From Nitrospirillum viridazoti CBAmc (GTDB lineage Bacteria > Pseudomonadota > Alphaproteobacteria > Azospirillales > Azospirillaceae), in the NCBI RefSeq assembly GCF_000730165.1, contig NZ_CP022113.1, forward strand, positions 682,001 through 746,000: DNA of 64,000 nucleotides, given 5' to 3'. The stretch's first letter is position 1. Each line of letters opens with the position of its first letter. Under the pieces are notes generated by a model. The model ran no database searches, was not told the origin of the DNA, and worked only from the letters and a program-made list of their open reading frames with translations. The position numbers and the translations under genes were made by a program. Positions 1-8,889 of the stretch are shown piece by piece.

Positions 1-1
1 G

Positions 2-508
2 CACGGCCCCATCGACATCCTGGTCAACAACGCCGGCATCACCCGCGACGCCATGCTGCACAAGATGACGCCCGAGCAATGGCGGGCCGTCATCGATATC
101 GACCTGGGCGGCTGCTTCAACATGTGCCGCGCTGTCATCGAAAGCATGCGCGAGCGCCGCTATGGCCGCATCATCAACATCACTTCGGTTAACGCCCTGT
201 CGGGCCAGGCCGGGCAGACCAATTACGCCGCCGCCAAGGCCGGCCTGATCGGTTTCACCAAGGCGCTGGCGCTGGAGGGGGCGTCGCGCAACATCACCGT
301 CAACGCCGTGGCGCCGGGCTACACCAAAACCGCCATGGTCGAGGCGGTGCCCGCCGACATCCTGCAGACCATCGTCAACGGAATTCCGGCCAAGCGCCTG
401 GCCCAGCCGGAGGAGATCGCCCGCGCCGTGGCTTTCCTGGCCGCCGACGACGCCGGATTCATCACCGGTGAGACCCTGTCCGTGAACGGCGGCAAATACA
501 TGCAGTAA
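2..508 (+). CDS. phaB: Acetoacetyl-CoA reductase PhaB, 3' part only
   Basis: NADPH-dependent short-chain dehydrogenase that reduces acetoacetyl-CoA to (R)-3-hydroxybutyryl-CoA for PHB synthesis in the cytoplasm. The gene enters from outside the window; the reading frame is open from base 2 (HGPIDILVNNAG), so the N-terminal Rossmann glycine motif is missing. Visible are the NNAG motif, the catalytic serine in INITSVN, the YAAAK Tyr/Lys pair and the PhaB-like stretch GYTKTAMVEAVP. The close relative FabG is the alternative. PhaC 1.8 kb downstream favours PhaB. A strong hairpin follows the stop codon. Confidence 0.85.
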   Translation, partial: HGPIDILVNNAGITRDAMLHKMTPEQWRAVIDIDLGGCFNMCRAVIESMRERRYGRIINITSVNALSGQAGQTNYAAAKAGLIGFTKALALEGASRNITVNAVAPGYTKTAMVEAVPADILQTIVNGIPAKRLAQPEEIARAVAFLAADDAGFITGETLSVNGGKYMQ

Positions 509-543
509 GGGCTGGCCAATAAGGGCTGGCGGGGTCCCGATCG

Positions 544-571
544 GATGGGGCGGCGCGGGGGCCGCCCCATC
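544..571. terminator. Hairpin terminator between phaB and the phasin-like gene
   Basis: Perfect 11-bp stem (GATGGGGCGGC and GCCGCCCCATC) with a 6-nt loop, followed on the plus strand by GCTGTTTC. It lies between convergent genes and may serve both. The U-tract is weak. Confidence 0.6.
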
Positions 572-577
572 GCTGTT

Positions 578-934
578 TCAGCCACGGGGACCGTGTGCGG
601 CCCGGGGCCCCAACGCTTCCACCGCCACGTGCAGCAGCCGCCCGACGCCTTCGGCGTAATCCCGGCTGGCCTTGACCGCGAAAGCCTGGCCGAAGCGCTG
701 CAGATCCAGCGGTGTATGGCATGCCGACAGGGCCTTGCACGCCTCGCAGTCCTCATGGAAGCGACCCTCCCAAAGCCGCACCAGCTCCTGGACGGTGCCC
801 AGCATGCCTTGGGTCCAGCGTCCATAGACGTTGTGGACGTCGTCCAGCCAGGCGACGTTGCCGGTCAAAACCTCCTCCATGACGCCTTTCGCCAAGGTCC
901 CGGCCGGGTTCAGGGGTTGCGTAGCATCAGGCAT
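578..934 (-). CDS. Phasin-like PHB granule-associated protein
   Basis: Small, mostly helical protein of 118 aa without signal peptide. The C-terminal part (LDLQRFGQAFAVKASRDYAEGV) resembles the amphipathic helices of phasins, which coat PHB granules, and the position between phaB and phaC supports this. The ATG at 934 has a good ribosome binding site (GGAGG); an in-frame ATG four codons upstream (946) is less likely. It lies 16 nt behind the M50 protease gene on the same strand, so they are probably co-transcribed. The sequence match is only general; a different small helical protein is possible. Confidence 0.55.
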   Translation of the reverse strand: MPDATQPLNPAGTLAKGVMEEVLTGNVAWLDDVHNVYGRWTQGMLGTVQELVRLWEGRFHEDCEACKALSACHTPLDLQRFGQAFAVKASRDYAEGVGRLLHVAVEALGPRAAHGPRG

Positions 935-950
935 GATGACCTCCATTTCT

Positions 951-2168
951 TCAGGTGTGGATGTCGAGCGGATTGGGCCCTGTGAAATGCGGCGGGCTTG
1001 ACGCGTCCCGGGCGGATGGTGCCGTGCCGCCGTGCCGGGCCAAGGCCGGCAGGTCGGTGGCCAGCGAGGCCAGGACCACCAGATCCCGGGCGGCGAGGAC
1101 GCCGACCAGGCGGCCGTGGTCCAGGACCCAAAGCCGGTGGCGCCCGGCCTCGCCCAGCCGGCGGAGCGCGTCGACCACGCCGGCGTCGACGGCGATGAAG
1201 TCCGGCTCCTCGCACGGCACCATGATGTCGCGGACCGGGGTCGCGGCCCATTCGTCGGGCGTCAGGGTGGCCACCTGCGGTATGCCGACGACGCCCATGA
1301 CGCGGCCGTCCCAGACCACCGGAAAGCTGCGGTGGTGATAGCGGTAGACATAGCGGGTGAGGAAATCACCGACGACGGCCTGCGGGCTGACGAAAATGGG
1401 ATCCGGCGTCATGATATCGGCCACGCGCATCCCGCCCAGGACCGTGCGCACCTGCATGTCCCGGTAGCCGCTCGCGGCGGCGTTCCGAAGAAACATGCCG
1501 ATGACCACCCCCCACAAGCCGCCCATGACATCGCCGGTCGCAGTGTTCCAGAAGCCCAGCGCGATGAGGAACAAGCCGAACAGGTCACCGCAGGCCGCCG
1601 AGACGTGGGTGGCCCAGGCATAGTCGCCCCGCAGCCGCCACAGCGCCGCCCGCAGCACCCGGCCGCCGTCCAGCGGGAAGGCGGGCACCAGGTTGAACAG
1701 CGCCAGATAGGCGTTGAGCTGGCCCAGATAGGCGAGGGTAGTGGCCGCCGCCGGCCAGCCGCCCAGAACCGGAAAGGGCTGCGACACCGCCCAGCAGGCG
1801 AGAGCGATGACTCCGCTGGCGACGGGGCCCGCGATCGCCACCAGGAACTCGTGCGACGGCCTACCGGGCTCGTCCGCGATTTCGGCCACGCCGCCGAAGA
1901 CGAACAGGGTGATGCCGTTGATCCGCATGCCGAAAGCGCGCGCCACCACGCTGTGCGCCAGTTCATGCAGCAGGATGCAGACGAACAGGCCCAGCGTCCC
2001 CGCCACCGCCATCCACAGATAGACCGGGCCCGGCATGCCGGGAAGCAGCGCGGGGAAGACCCCCGCCGCCAGTGACCACCCGATCAAGGCCGCCACGAAG
2101 AACCAGGACAGGTCCACGAAAATGGGAATGCCGAGCACCTGCGGCAGTTTGAGGCGAGCTGAGGCCAT
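951..2168 (-). CDS. Site-2-protease-like M50 membrane metalloprotease with CBS domains
   Basis: Membrane zinc protease of the S2P/SpoIVFB type, 405 aa. The zinc motif HELAH is at about residues 68-72 inside a hydrophobic segment, and the third ligand region NLVPAFPLDGGR is at about 159-170. Several membrane segments fill the first 230 residues. The C-terminal part (about 240-375) has two CBS-like repeats (VADIMTPDPIFVS and VRDIMVPCEEPDFIAV), which bind adenine nucleotides in relatives. The substrate is unknown. The gene is divergent from phaC and probably co-transcribed with the phasin-like gene. The start has a strong GGGGAGGAG site. Confidence 0.85.
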   Translation of the reverse strand: MASARLKLPQVLGIPIFVDLSWFFVAALIGWSLAAGVFPALLPGMPGPVYLWMAVAGTLGLFVCILLHELAHSVVARAFGMRINGITLFVFGGVAEIADEPGRPSHEFLVAIAGPVASGVIALACWAVSQPFPVLGGWPAAATTLAYLGQLNAYLALFNLVPAFPLDGGRVLRAALWRLRGDYAWATHVSAACGDLFGLFLIALGFWNTATGDVMGGLWGVVIGMFLRNAAASGYRDMQVRTVLGGMRVADIMTPDPIFVSPQAVVGDFLTRYVYRYHHRSFPVVWDGRVMGVVGIPQVATLTPDEWAATPVRDIMVPCEEPDFIAVDAGVVDALRRLGEAGRHRLWVLDHGRLVGVLAARDLVVLASLATDLPALARHGGTAPSARDASSPPHFTGPNPLDIHT

Positions 2169-2252
2169 GACTCCTCCCCTTCCCGGCCCGCCGATGGGGA
2201 AGGCCCCTTGCGGGCCGTGACGGCACTATGCGCCGATGCCGGCGCAGGCGCC

Positions 2253-2266
2253 TTGCGATGCATCAA
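2253..2266. promoter_or_regulatory. FNR/FixK-like box in the phaC/M50 divergent promoter
   Basis: TTGCGATGCATCAA fits the CRP/FNR dyad TTGAT-N4-ATCAA: right half perfect, left half differing in the last two bases. It lies within a wider inverted repeat (GCCTTG and CAAGGC, 8-nt spacer). The distances are 72 bp to the phaC start and 84 bp to the M50 start. This suggests oxygen-responsive control of both units. It is a sequence match only. Confidence 0.4.
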
Positions 2267-2338
2267 GGCCGCTGCCACCACGGCTGCCATGATGGGTATG
2301 GCCGGCCCCATGCCGCGGACCGGCGATAGGAGGCTCCC

Positions 2339-4162
2339 ATGACCGCCGCCGTCCCCACCGCCACCCTGCCCCATGCCACGCCCCGGCGCGCGCGCCGTCC
2401 GGCGCCCCGGCCAAAGGCGGCCGTGCCGCTGCCGCCACCGCCACCCGCAGCGGATGCCGATCCGGATTTTCGCGCCCTCGACCGCGCCCTGCGCGCCACG
2501 GCGGCACGGATGACGCAGGGACTTTCGCCGTCGGTGCTGCTGGAGGCATGGACGGACTGGGCCTTGCACCTGCTGGCCAGCCCCGGGCGGCGTCTGGGCT
2601 GGGCACTGGCGGCGGCGGACGCCGCCGGGCAATTCGCCGTGTGGCTGGCGGAAGCGTCCGCCGCGGGCGATGCCGCACCCCTGGTCGAGCCGCAACCCGG
2701 TGACCATCGCTTCGCCGACCCCGTCTGGCGGCAATGGCCCCACGTGGCCGTGGCCCAGGCCTATCTGCTGGGGGAAAGGCTGCTGCTGGACGCCGCCCAT
2801 CGCGTGCCCGGCGTGGCACGCCAGCATGAGAACGAACTGGCCTTTCTCTTCAGCCAGTGGGCCGATGTCCTGTCGCCCACCAACGTGCCCTGGCTGAACC
2901 CCGTCATCATGGGGCACACGCTGCAGGAAGGGGGCGCGAACCTGGCGCGCGGCTGGCTGAACTGGATGGAGGATGCCGGCCGCCTGATGAAGGGCGCGCC
3001 GCCAGCCGGCGCGGAGGAGTTCCAGGTGGGCCGCGACGTGGCGCTGACCCCGGGTGCGGTCATCTACCGCAACCGGTTGATGGAGGTGATCCAATACGCG
3101 CCGGCCACACCCACCGTCCATGCGGAGCCGGTGCTGATCGTCCCCGCCTGGATCATGAAATACTACATCCTGGACCTGCGGCCGGAGAATTCGCTGGTGC
3201 GCTGGCTGGTGGGGCGCGGCCACACCGTCTTCATGGTGTCATGGAAGAACCCCGATGCCGCGGACCGGGATCTGAGCCTGGATGATTACCGCCGCCTGGG
3301 GGTCATGGCGGCCCTGGACGCGGTCACCGCCGCCGTCCCCGGCCAGCGGATCCACGCCTGCGGCTACTGCCTGGGTGGCACCATCCTGTCCATCGCCGCC
3401 GCCACCATGGCCCGCGATGGGGACGACAGGCTGGCCAGCCTGTCCCTTCTCGCGGCCCAGACCGATTTCGCCGAGGCCGGCGAGCTGATGCTGTTCCTGG
3501 ATGAGCGCCAGGTCAGCCTGCTGGAGGACCTGATGTGGACGCAGGGCTATCTCAGCGGCGGCCAGATGTCCGGCGCCTTCCAGTTGCTGCGCCCCAACGA
3601 CCTGATCTGGTCGCGCTTCATCCGCGACTACCTGCTGGGCGATCGCGAGCCCATGACCGACCTGATGGCCTGGAACGCCGACGTCACGCGCATGCCGGCG
3701 CGCATGCACGGCGAATACCTGCGTGGCCTGTTCCTGGAAAACCGCCTGTCCGCCGGCCGCTTCGCCGTGGAAGGGCGGGTGGTTGCGCTGCGCGACATCA
3801 AGGTGCCGATCTTCGCCCTGGGCACCGCGCGCGACCATGTCGCCCCCTGGCGTTCGGTCTACAAGATCAACCTGTTCAGCGACACCGCCGTCACCTTCAC
3901 CCTGGTATCCGGCGGGCACAACGTGGGCATCGTCAACCCGCCGGCGGCGGAGCGGGGCAGCTATCAGATCCTCACCCGGCAGCATGAGCAGCGGTACGTC
4001 GATCCCGACACCTGGGCGGCCTCGGCACCCAGCCATGGGGGCTCCTGGTGGCCGGCATGGGAGGCGTGGTTGCGCGACACGGGAACGGCGGCCCAGGTGG
4101 CACCGCCACGGCCATCGACAACGCTGTGTCCGGCACCCGGCGAGTACGTGCACCAGGCGTGA
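2339..4162 (+). CDS. phaC: Class I poly(3-hydroxyalkanoate) synthase PhaC
   Basis: Polymerises (R)-3-hydroxybutyryl-CoA into PHB at the granule surface. The 607-aa length fits class I synthases. The alpha/beta-hydrolase core has the lipase-like box GYCLGG with the nucleophile Cys about residue 344; the catalytic Asp is about 499 (ARDHVAPW) and the His about 527 (SGGHNVG). Residues 1-45 are a Pro/Ala/Arg-rich tail before the N-terminal domain. The start is fixed by AGGAGG 5 nt upstream. With phaB at the window edge it forms the PHB locus; a beta-ketothiolase gene would be expected further left. Confidence 0.95.
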   Translation: MTAAVPTATLPHATPRRARRPAPRPKAAVPLPPPPPAADADPDFRALDRALRATAARMTQGLSPSVLLEAWTDWALHLLASPGRRLGWALAAADAAGQFAVWLAEASAAGDAAPLVEPQPGDHRFADPVWRQWPHVAVAQAYLLGERLLLDAAHRVPGVARQHENELAFLFSQWADVLSPTNVPWLNPVIMGHTLQEGGANLARGWLNWMEDAGRLMKGAPPAGAEEFQVGRDVALTPGAVIYRNRLMEVIQYAPATPTVHAEPVLIVPAWIMKYYILDLRPENSLVRWLVGRGHTVFMVSWKNPDAADRDLSLDDYRRLGVMAALDAVTAAVPGQRIHACGYCLGGTILSIAAATMARDGDDRLASLSLLAAQTDFAEAGELMLFLDERQVSLLEDLMWTQGYLSGGQMSGAFQLLRPNDLIWSRFIRDYLLGDREPMTDLMAWNADVTRMPARMHGEYLRGLFLENRLSAGRFAVEGRVVALRDIKVPIFALGTARDHVAPWRSVYKINLFSDTAVTFTLVSGGHNVGIVNPPAAERGSYQILTRQHEQRYVDPDTWAASAPSHGGSWWPAWEAWLRDTGTAAQVAPPRPSTTLCPAPGEYVHQA

Positions 4163-4170
4163 GGCGGGGA

Positions 4171-4202
4171 ACCGTCCGGACGCCGGGTGGCGCCTGGACG
4201 GT
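4171..4202. terminator. Long hairpin between convergent phaC and oxidoreductase genes
   Basis: Outer arms ACCGTCC and GGACGGT pair perfectly and enclose a further GC-rich inner stem around a GGGT loop. There is no poly-U run. It follows the phaC stop by 8 nt. Confidence 0.45.
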
Positions 4203-4241
4203 CCCTGGGCCGGAACTGGTCCGCCTCTCACCATCCGCCCC

Positions 4242-5165
4242 TTACCATGCGTTGGTCAGGAGGATCTTGCCACGCGCGCGGCCGGACGCTTGGTGATGGA
4301 ACGCCGCCACGGCATCGCGGCTAGGTACCGTCCGGTCGATCAGCACCTCGACCCCGGCGGCGACCTTGTCCACGACGGTCGCCAACCGGACGGCGTCCGA
4401 CCTGTGGAAGACGAACGCCGCCTCCACGCCGTGCGCCTTCGCGAAGGCCTCGTCCGGCGGGGCGGCGATGGAGGCCAGGAAACCGCCAGCGCGCAGCACC
4501 TCATAAGACCGGGCCTGCGTGTCGCCACCGATGGTGTCCAGGACCACGTCCACGTCTGAAACGCGTTTGGTGAAATCCTGGTTGCGGTAGTCGATCACGA
4601 GATCGGCGCCCAGGCGTTCCGCGATGGCGATGCCGTCGCCGGAGGCGGTCGCCGCCACCCGCGCGCCGACCTGGCGGGCGAACTGGATGGCGAAGCTGCC
4701 GACCCCGCCGGCACCAGCATGGATAAGCACCGTCTGCCCCGCACCTAATCCGGCGACCTCAAACAGAGCCTGCCAGGCCGTGCCTGCGGCCGTCGGGATG
4801 CCGGCGGCCCGCTCGAAGCTGATGGTATCGGGCAGGCGCACCAGCTGATCGGCCGGAACCACAGCGAACTCCGCCAGCGCGCCGCCGCTGGTCGGCGCGG
4901 TTCGCGCCACGACCCGGTCACCGGCGCGCCAGCCCGACACGTCGTCGCCCACGGCCTCGATGGTGCCGCTGAGGTCGCTTCCCAGCATGTAGGGGAAGGT
5001 CAACGGGAAGAAGGCTTGCATGTAACCGCGCTGCAGCTTCACATCGAGCGGGTTCAGGCTGGCGGCCGCGACGCGCACCAGCACGTCGCCCGCCCCGGGC
5101 CGGGGCACATCGACGGTATCGATGACCGGATCCGCCCCGTAGCCGTGGATACGAAACGCCTTCAT
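4242..5165 (-). CDS. Zinc-free medium-chain NADP-dependent oxidoreductase (quinone-reductase type)
   Basis: MDR-superfamily reductase of about 307 aa. It starts MKAFRIHGYG; the NADPH-binding motif is HAGAGGVGSFAIQFAR at about residues 150-165, and the GroES-like domain is N-terminal. The structural-zinc cysteine cluster is absent, as in quinone oxidoreductases and related enone reductases. The ATG at 5165 overlaps the stop of the SnoaL-like gene by 4 nt (ATGA), so the two are translationally coupled; longer upstream starts would run through that gene. Physiological substrate unknown. The divergent LysR at 5725 is the likely regulator. Confidence 0.85.
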   Translation of the reverse strand: MKAFRIHGYGADPVIDTVDVPRPGAGDVLVRVAAASLNPLDVKLQRGYMQAFFPLTFPYMLGSDLSGTIEAVGDDVSGWRAGDRVVARTAPTSGGALAEFAVVPADQLVRLPDTISFERAAGIPTAAGTAWQALFEVAGLGAGQTVLIHAGAGGVGSFAIQFARQVGARVAATASGDGIAIAERLGADLVIDYRNQDFTKRVSDVDVVLDTIGGDTQARSYEVLRAGGFLASIAAPPDEAFAKAHGVEAAFVFHRSDAVRLATVVDKVAAGVEVLIDRTVPSRDAVAAFHHQASGRARGKILLTNAW

Positions 5166-5635
5166 TCCCCCTTCTCCCCGGCGCCCTTCTCCCCGGCACC
5201 CATGGCGCCCACTTGATGCAGCCAGCCGAACCAGTCCTCCAGGTGCCAGGTATGGGTGACGCGCCCATCCCGCACATGATGGAACTCGTGGATCGGGATG
5301 GCGAAACGGATGCCGGTCGGCGCCACACCGAACCATTCGCCCTGGTGGGTGCCCGTTATCTCGGCGCGTACAGCCGCCCGGCCCGGTGCGCCGATCAGTT
5401 CGTGGATGGTGATACGCACGTCGGGGAAAGCGGCGCTGAAGGCGCGAACCAGCGGCTTCATGCCCTCGCGGCCGGGGGCCTGGCCGGGGGCGAGGGGAAT
5501 GTCCTGCCAGTCCGTGGCCAGCACCTCCTCCAGAAGGTCGGGATTATGGTCGGAAAAGGCGCGGTAGAGCGTCTCGATCGCGATGCGGTCCCGCTCGGCG
5601 AGCCCGTTGGATGTGACGATAGGGTCTTGCGACAT
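5162..5635 (-). CDS. SnoaL-like / ester-cyclase family protein
   Basis: Protein of 157 aa with the NTF2-like fold of SnoaL polyketide cyclases and related small hydrolases/isomerases (ALYRAFSDHNPDLLEEVLATDWQD, and RWTHTWHLEDWFG-like C-terminus). The ATG at 5635 has AAGGAG 7 nt upstream; an in-frame ATG at 5674 lacks such a site. First gene of a two-gene unit with the MDR reductase. Such proteins are widespread near LysR genes, and the reaction cannot be assigned. Confidence 0.75.
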   Translation of the reverse strand: MSQDPIVTSNGLAERDRIAIETLYRAFSDHNPDLLEEVLATDWQDIPLAPGQAPGREGMKPLVRAFSAAFPDVRITIHELIGAPGRAAVRAEITGTHQGEWFGVAPTGIRFAIPIHEFHHVRDGRVTHTWHLEDWFGWLHQVGAMGAGEKGAGEKGE

Positions 5636-5705
5636 GGACTGTCTCCTTGTTGACACCCTCCAAAAGCTAGGCAATCGACCAACATTCTTGAAATCGATAG
5701 TCTGT

Positions 5706-5717
5706 ATGTGAAAACAT
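5706..5717. promoter_or_regulatory. Possible LysR operator in the SnoaL-like/LysR divergent promoter
   Basis: Short dyad ATGT-GAAA-ACAT just upstream of the LysR start, in the 89-bp divergent region. It fits the expected position of an autoregulatory LysR site, but the short arms make chance occurrence plausible. Confidence 0.25.
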
Positions 5718-5724
5718 CCACGGT

Positions 5725-6651
5725 ATGGATTTACATGGCATAGACCTCAACCTGTTGGTCGCCTTCGACGCGCTGATGGCTGAGCGGAGCGTCACGCGGG
5801 CGGGCAAGCGGATAGGACGTACCCAGCCGGCAATGAGCGCCGCGCTGGCGCGGTTGCGCGCGCTGTTCAAGGATGAACTGTTCGTCCGCAGTCCGTCGGG
5901 GTTGCAACCCACCCAGCGCGCCAGCGATCTGGCGGAACCCCTGGGCCGGGCGCTGGCCGAAATCAGCCGGACGCTGGAGTTCACTCAGCGCTTCAACCCC
6001 GCCACGTCGTCGCAGGCGTTCACGCTGGCCCTGTCCGATCATCCGGCCCTGGTGCTGCTGCCGCAGCTGACCGAAGCCCTGCGGGAACGGGCACCCAATG
6101 TGACGCTGCGCATCAACGCCTTCACCCACCGGGACGATGCCGTCGCCATCCTGGACGCCGGCGACGCGGACCTGACGATCAGCGTCCCGCCCCGCCAGCC
6201 GGTGGGCGGCCGCATCCTCAGCCAGCCGCTGTTTGAGGAGCGCTTCGTCTGCATCATGCGGCGCGGCCATCCGGCCGCCTCGGGGACGTTGGATCTGCCG
6301 ACATTCCTCAGCCTGTCCCACCTTCTCGTCTCGCCGGAGGGGGAGCGGTTCGGCCAAGTCGACGCCGCGCTGGCGGCAATGGGTTTGCGCCGGCGCATCG
6401 CCTTGTCGCTGCCGCAGATGTACGCGGCCCCTCCCCTGGTGGCCCACTCCGACCTCATCGCCACCCTCATGGAAGGTGCGGTTGATGCGTCCGCGGCGCG
6501 CGACGATCTGCTGATCCTGCCGCCGCCGGTGGCGTTGGGCACCGTGTCGTTCGCCATGTCCTGGCACCGCCGGAACGACGCCCACCCGGTCCAGCGTTGG
6601 TTCCGCGAGACCCTGTCGAGCCTTTACGCGACCCAGCCCGCGCAGGGCTGA
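5725..6651 (+). CDS. LysR-family transcriptional regulator (NodD/LinR-like)
   Basis: Protein of 308 aa starting MDLHGIDLNLLVAFDALMAE. The winged HTH occupies about residues 5-65 (SVTRAGKRIGRTQPAMSAAL), followed by a substrate-binding domain. The N-terminus resembles NodD-type LysR proteins. Divergent from the SnoaL-like/MDR pair, which is its likely target. It probably senses a small organic effector that cannot be inferred. Confidence 0.9.
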   Translation: MDLHGIDLNLLVAFDALMAERSVTRAGKRIGRTQPAMSAALARLRALFKDELFVRSPSGLQPTQRASDLAEPLGRALAEISRTLEFTQRFNPATSSQAFTLALSDHPALVLLPQLTEALRERAPNVTLRINAFTHRDDAVAILDAGDADLTISVPPRQPVGGRILSQPLFEERFVCIMRRGHPAASGTLDLPTFLSLSHLLVSPEGERFGQVDAALAAMGLRRRIALSLPQMYAAPPLVAHSDLIATLMEGAVDASAARDDLLILPPPVALGTVSFAMSWHRRNDAHPVQRWFRETLSSLYATQPAQG

Positions 6652-6892
6652 TTATCGAAGTCACTGGCGTTTTCCAAATTTGGAATTCGGACCGCCATTT
6701 TCTTGCATTTCTTTCCGAGATCGGTGGGGCCAGTCTGGCGTCACGACATAGATGACGTACGCCCTCCGGTTCTCCCGCGCCCATCAAGGCACCGCGGTCA
6801 CCGCGAGCTGATCAACAGGTCACCACCAGCAACCGACATAGCGCCCGCGCCCCTGCGGCCCGCATGCGCCGTCGCGTCCTCAGGAGAGGAAG

Positions 6893-7954
6893 ATGAAATA
6901 CAAGACATTGGGAAATACCGGCCTTCTGGTCTCACAGCTCTGTCTCGGAACCATGACGTTCAGCGACGGGACCGGCGTTTACGAGCATATCGGCAACGTC
7001 GACCAGTCGGGCGCCGATGATCTGGTGAAGGCCAGCATCGATGCCGGCATCAACTTCTTCGACACGGCGGATGTCTATTCGGCCGGCGCCAGCGAGCGGA
7101 CGCTGGGCCAGTCGTTCAAGAATCTCGGGATCCCCCGGAATGAGGTCGTGCTGGCGACGAAGGTCTACAGCCGGATGGGCCAGGGTCGGAATGACGTCGG
7201 CGCGTCGCGCGGCCACATCATGGATGCCGTCGAGGCCAGCCTGCGCCGCCTCCAGACCGATCACATCGACCTGTATCAAATCCACGCCACCGACACCTTG
7301 ACGCCGGTGGAGGAGACGCTGCGCGCGCTCGATGATTTGGTCCGGCAGGGCAAGGTCCGTTACCTGGGCGTGTCCAACTGGCAGGCGTGGCGGATCGCGA
7401 CGGCGCTGGGCGTCTCCGCGCGCCTCAACCTCGAGCGGTTCAACACGCTGCAAGCCTATTACTCGATCGCCGGACGTGATCTGGAGCGTGAACTGAAGCC
7501 GCTGCTGGAGACGGAGAAGATGGGCCTGCTGGTGTGGAGCCCTCTGGCCGGCGGCCTCTTGTCCGGCAAGTTCAGCCGTGAGAACCAGTCGCCGGAGGGG
7601 TCGCGCCGCTCATCCTTCGACTTCCCGATCGTCGACAAGGAACGGGCCTGGAATGTCATCGACGCGCTGAAGCCCATCGCGGCGGCGCACGGCTGCAGCC
7701 CGGCCCGCATCGCGCTGGCGTGGCTGCTGGCCAAGCCGGTCGTGACCTCGGTCATCGTCGGCGCCAAGCGGCTCAGCCAGTTGGAGGACAATATCGCCGC
7801 GACCGGCATCGTGCTGAGCGACGACGAGATCGCGGCGCTCGACGCCGTCAGCGAGTTGCCGCCGGAATACCCCGGCTGGATGCTCGCCACCCAGAGCTCC
7901 GACCGGATGGGACCTGTCGATCTGTGGGCCGACAAGATATCCCAGACGTCGTGA
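6893..7954 (+). CDS. Aldo/keto reductase (AKR, YajO/Tas-like)
   Basis: NADPH-dependent TIM-barrel reductase of 353 aa. It has the N-terminal signature KYKTLGNTGLLVSQLCLGTM, the catalytic Asp/Tyr region DTADVYSAGASE, the Lys in LATKVYS and the His in DLYQIHATD. The C-terminal SVIVGAKRLSQLEDN loop binds NADP in this family. Preceded by AGGAGAGGAAG. It ends one base before the stop of the convergent LysR gene. Substrate unknown; an induced detoxifying role is possible given the neighbouring TetR and LysR genes. Confidence 0.9.
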   Translation: MKYKTLGNTGLLVSQLCLGTMTFSDGTGVYEHIGNVDQSGADDLVKASIDAGINFFDTADVYSAGASERTLGQSFKNLGIPRNEVVLATKVYSRMGQGRNDVGASRGHIMDAVEASLRRLQTDHIDLYQIHATDTLTPVEETLRALDDLVRQGKVRYLGVSNWQAWRIATALGVSARLNLERFNTLQAYYSIAGRDLERELKPLLETEKMGLLVWSPLAGGLLSGKFSRENQSPEGSRRSSFDFPIVDKERAWNVIDALKPIAAAHGCSPARIALAWLLAKPVVTSVIVGAKRLSQLEDNIAATGIVLSDDEIAALDAVSELPPEYPGWMLATQSSDRMGPVDLWADKISQTS

Positions 7955-8878
7955 TCAACGCGCGCCAGGCGTCGGAGCCGGCGCCTGGCGCCCCGAAAGC
8001 TCGGGGTTGGCCCGCATCACCTCCTCGGTCAGAAAGTCGCCGACGGCGCGCACCCGGGCGGACGCGACCAGGTCGGCATGGGTCACCAGCCAGACCTCGG
8101 CACTGAACATCTGGTCGGGCGGAATGACCCGGATGAAGTCCTCCCTCACGGTCAGGAAGTCCGGGATGACGGCCAGGCCCAGGCCGGCGCGCACGGCGGC
8201 GATCTGGGCGGGCAGGCTGCTGGTGACCAGCGCGATCTTGCAGCCGGGGTATTCCCGCGCCAGCCAGGCCGCGGCCGGCATGAACGCGTGGCCGTCATCC
8301 CAGGCGATGAAGTGCCGTCCGCCCAGCGGTTCGCCGGCTATGGGAGGGTGCCGCTCAATGTAATCCCTGCTGCCGTAGACCGAGTAGGTCATGTGGCCCA
8401 CGCGCCTGACCGTCAGGTTGCCGCGCGTCGGCCGCACAACGCGGAGCGCTATGTCCGCCTCGCGTCTTCCAAGCTCGGCCGTGACCGTGCTGGTGATGAT
8501 CTCAAGGCAGATGCCCGGGTAGCGGTCCCGGAACGCCGGCAGGGCGGGGATGATGAGGTCCGTCGCCAGATTCTCGGACGTCGCGAGCCGCACGGTGCCC
8601 GCCGGCGTCTTGTCGAGGCCCGCGGCACCGCGTTCCAACGCCAGGATGCTGTCTTCGACCCGCTCCGCATGCCCCAGCATCTCGCGCCCCTCGTCGGTGA
8701 GGAAGTAGCCGGTCTGATGCCGCTGGAAGAGAACCATCCCGATGCTCTCCTCGAATTCGGCGATGCGGCGACCGACGGTGGACTGGCTCACCCCGAGGTC
8801 GGCGGATGTCCGGGTGAGGCTTCCGGTCCGCGCCACGGCCAGAAAATATTTGAGGTCGTTCCAGTCCATGCCCGTCAT
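7955..8878 (-). CDS. LysR-family transcriptional regulator
   Basis: About 307 aa with N-terminal HTH MDWNDLKYFLAVARTGSLTR and the ADLGVSQSTVGRRIAEFE recognition helix, then an effector domain. This is the variant common among single-gene LysR regulators of oxidoreductases. The start is at 8878 (MTG) or 8869 (MDW); neither has a strong ribosome binding site. It starts 11 nt after the TetR gene ends on the same strand, so the two are likely co-transcribed. Convergent with the aldo/keto reductase, a plausible target. Confidence 0.85.
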   Translation of the reverse strand: MTGMDWNDLKYFLAVARTGSLTRTSADLGVSQSTVGRRIAEFEESIGMVLFQRHQTGYFLTDEGREMLGHAERVEDSILALERGAAGLDKTPAGTVRLATSENLATDLIIPALPAFRDRYPGICLEIITSTVTAELGRREADIALRVVRPTRGNLTVRRVGHMTYSVYGSRDYIERHPPIAGEPLGGRHFIAWDDGHAFMPAAAWLAREYPGCKIALVTSSLPAQIAAVRAGLGLAVIPDFLTVREDFIRVIPPDQMFSAEVWLVTHADLVASARVRAVGDFLTEEVMRANPELSGRQAPAPTPGAR

Positions 8879-8889
8879 GCCCGGCCGCG

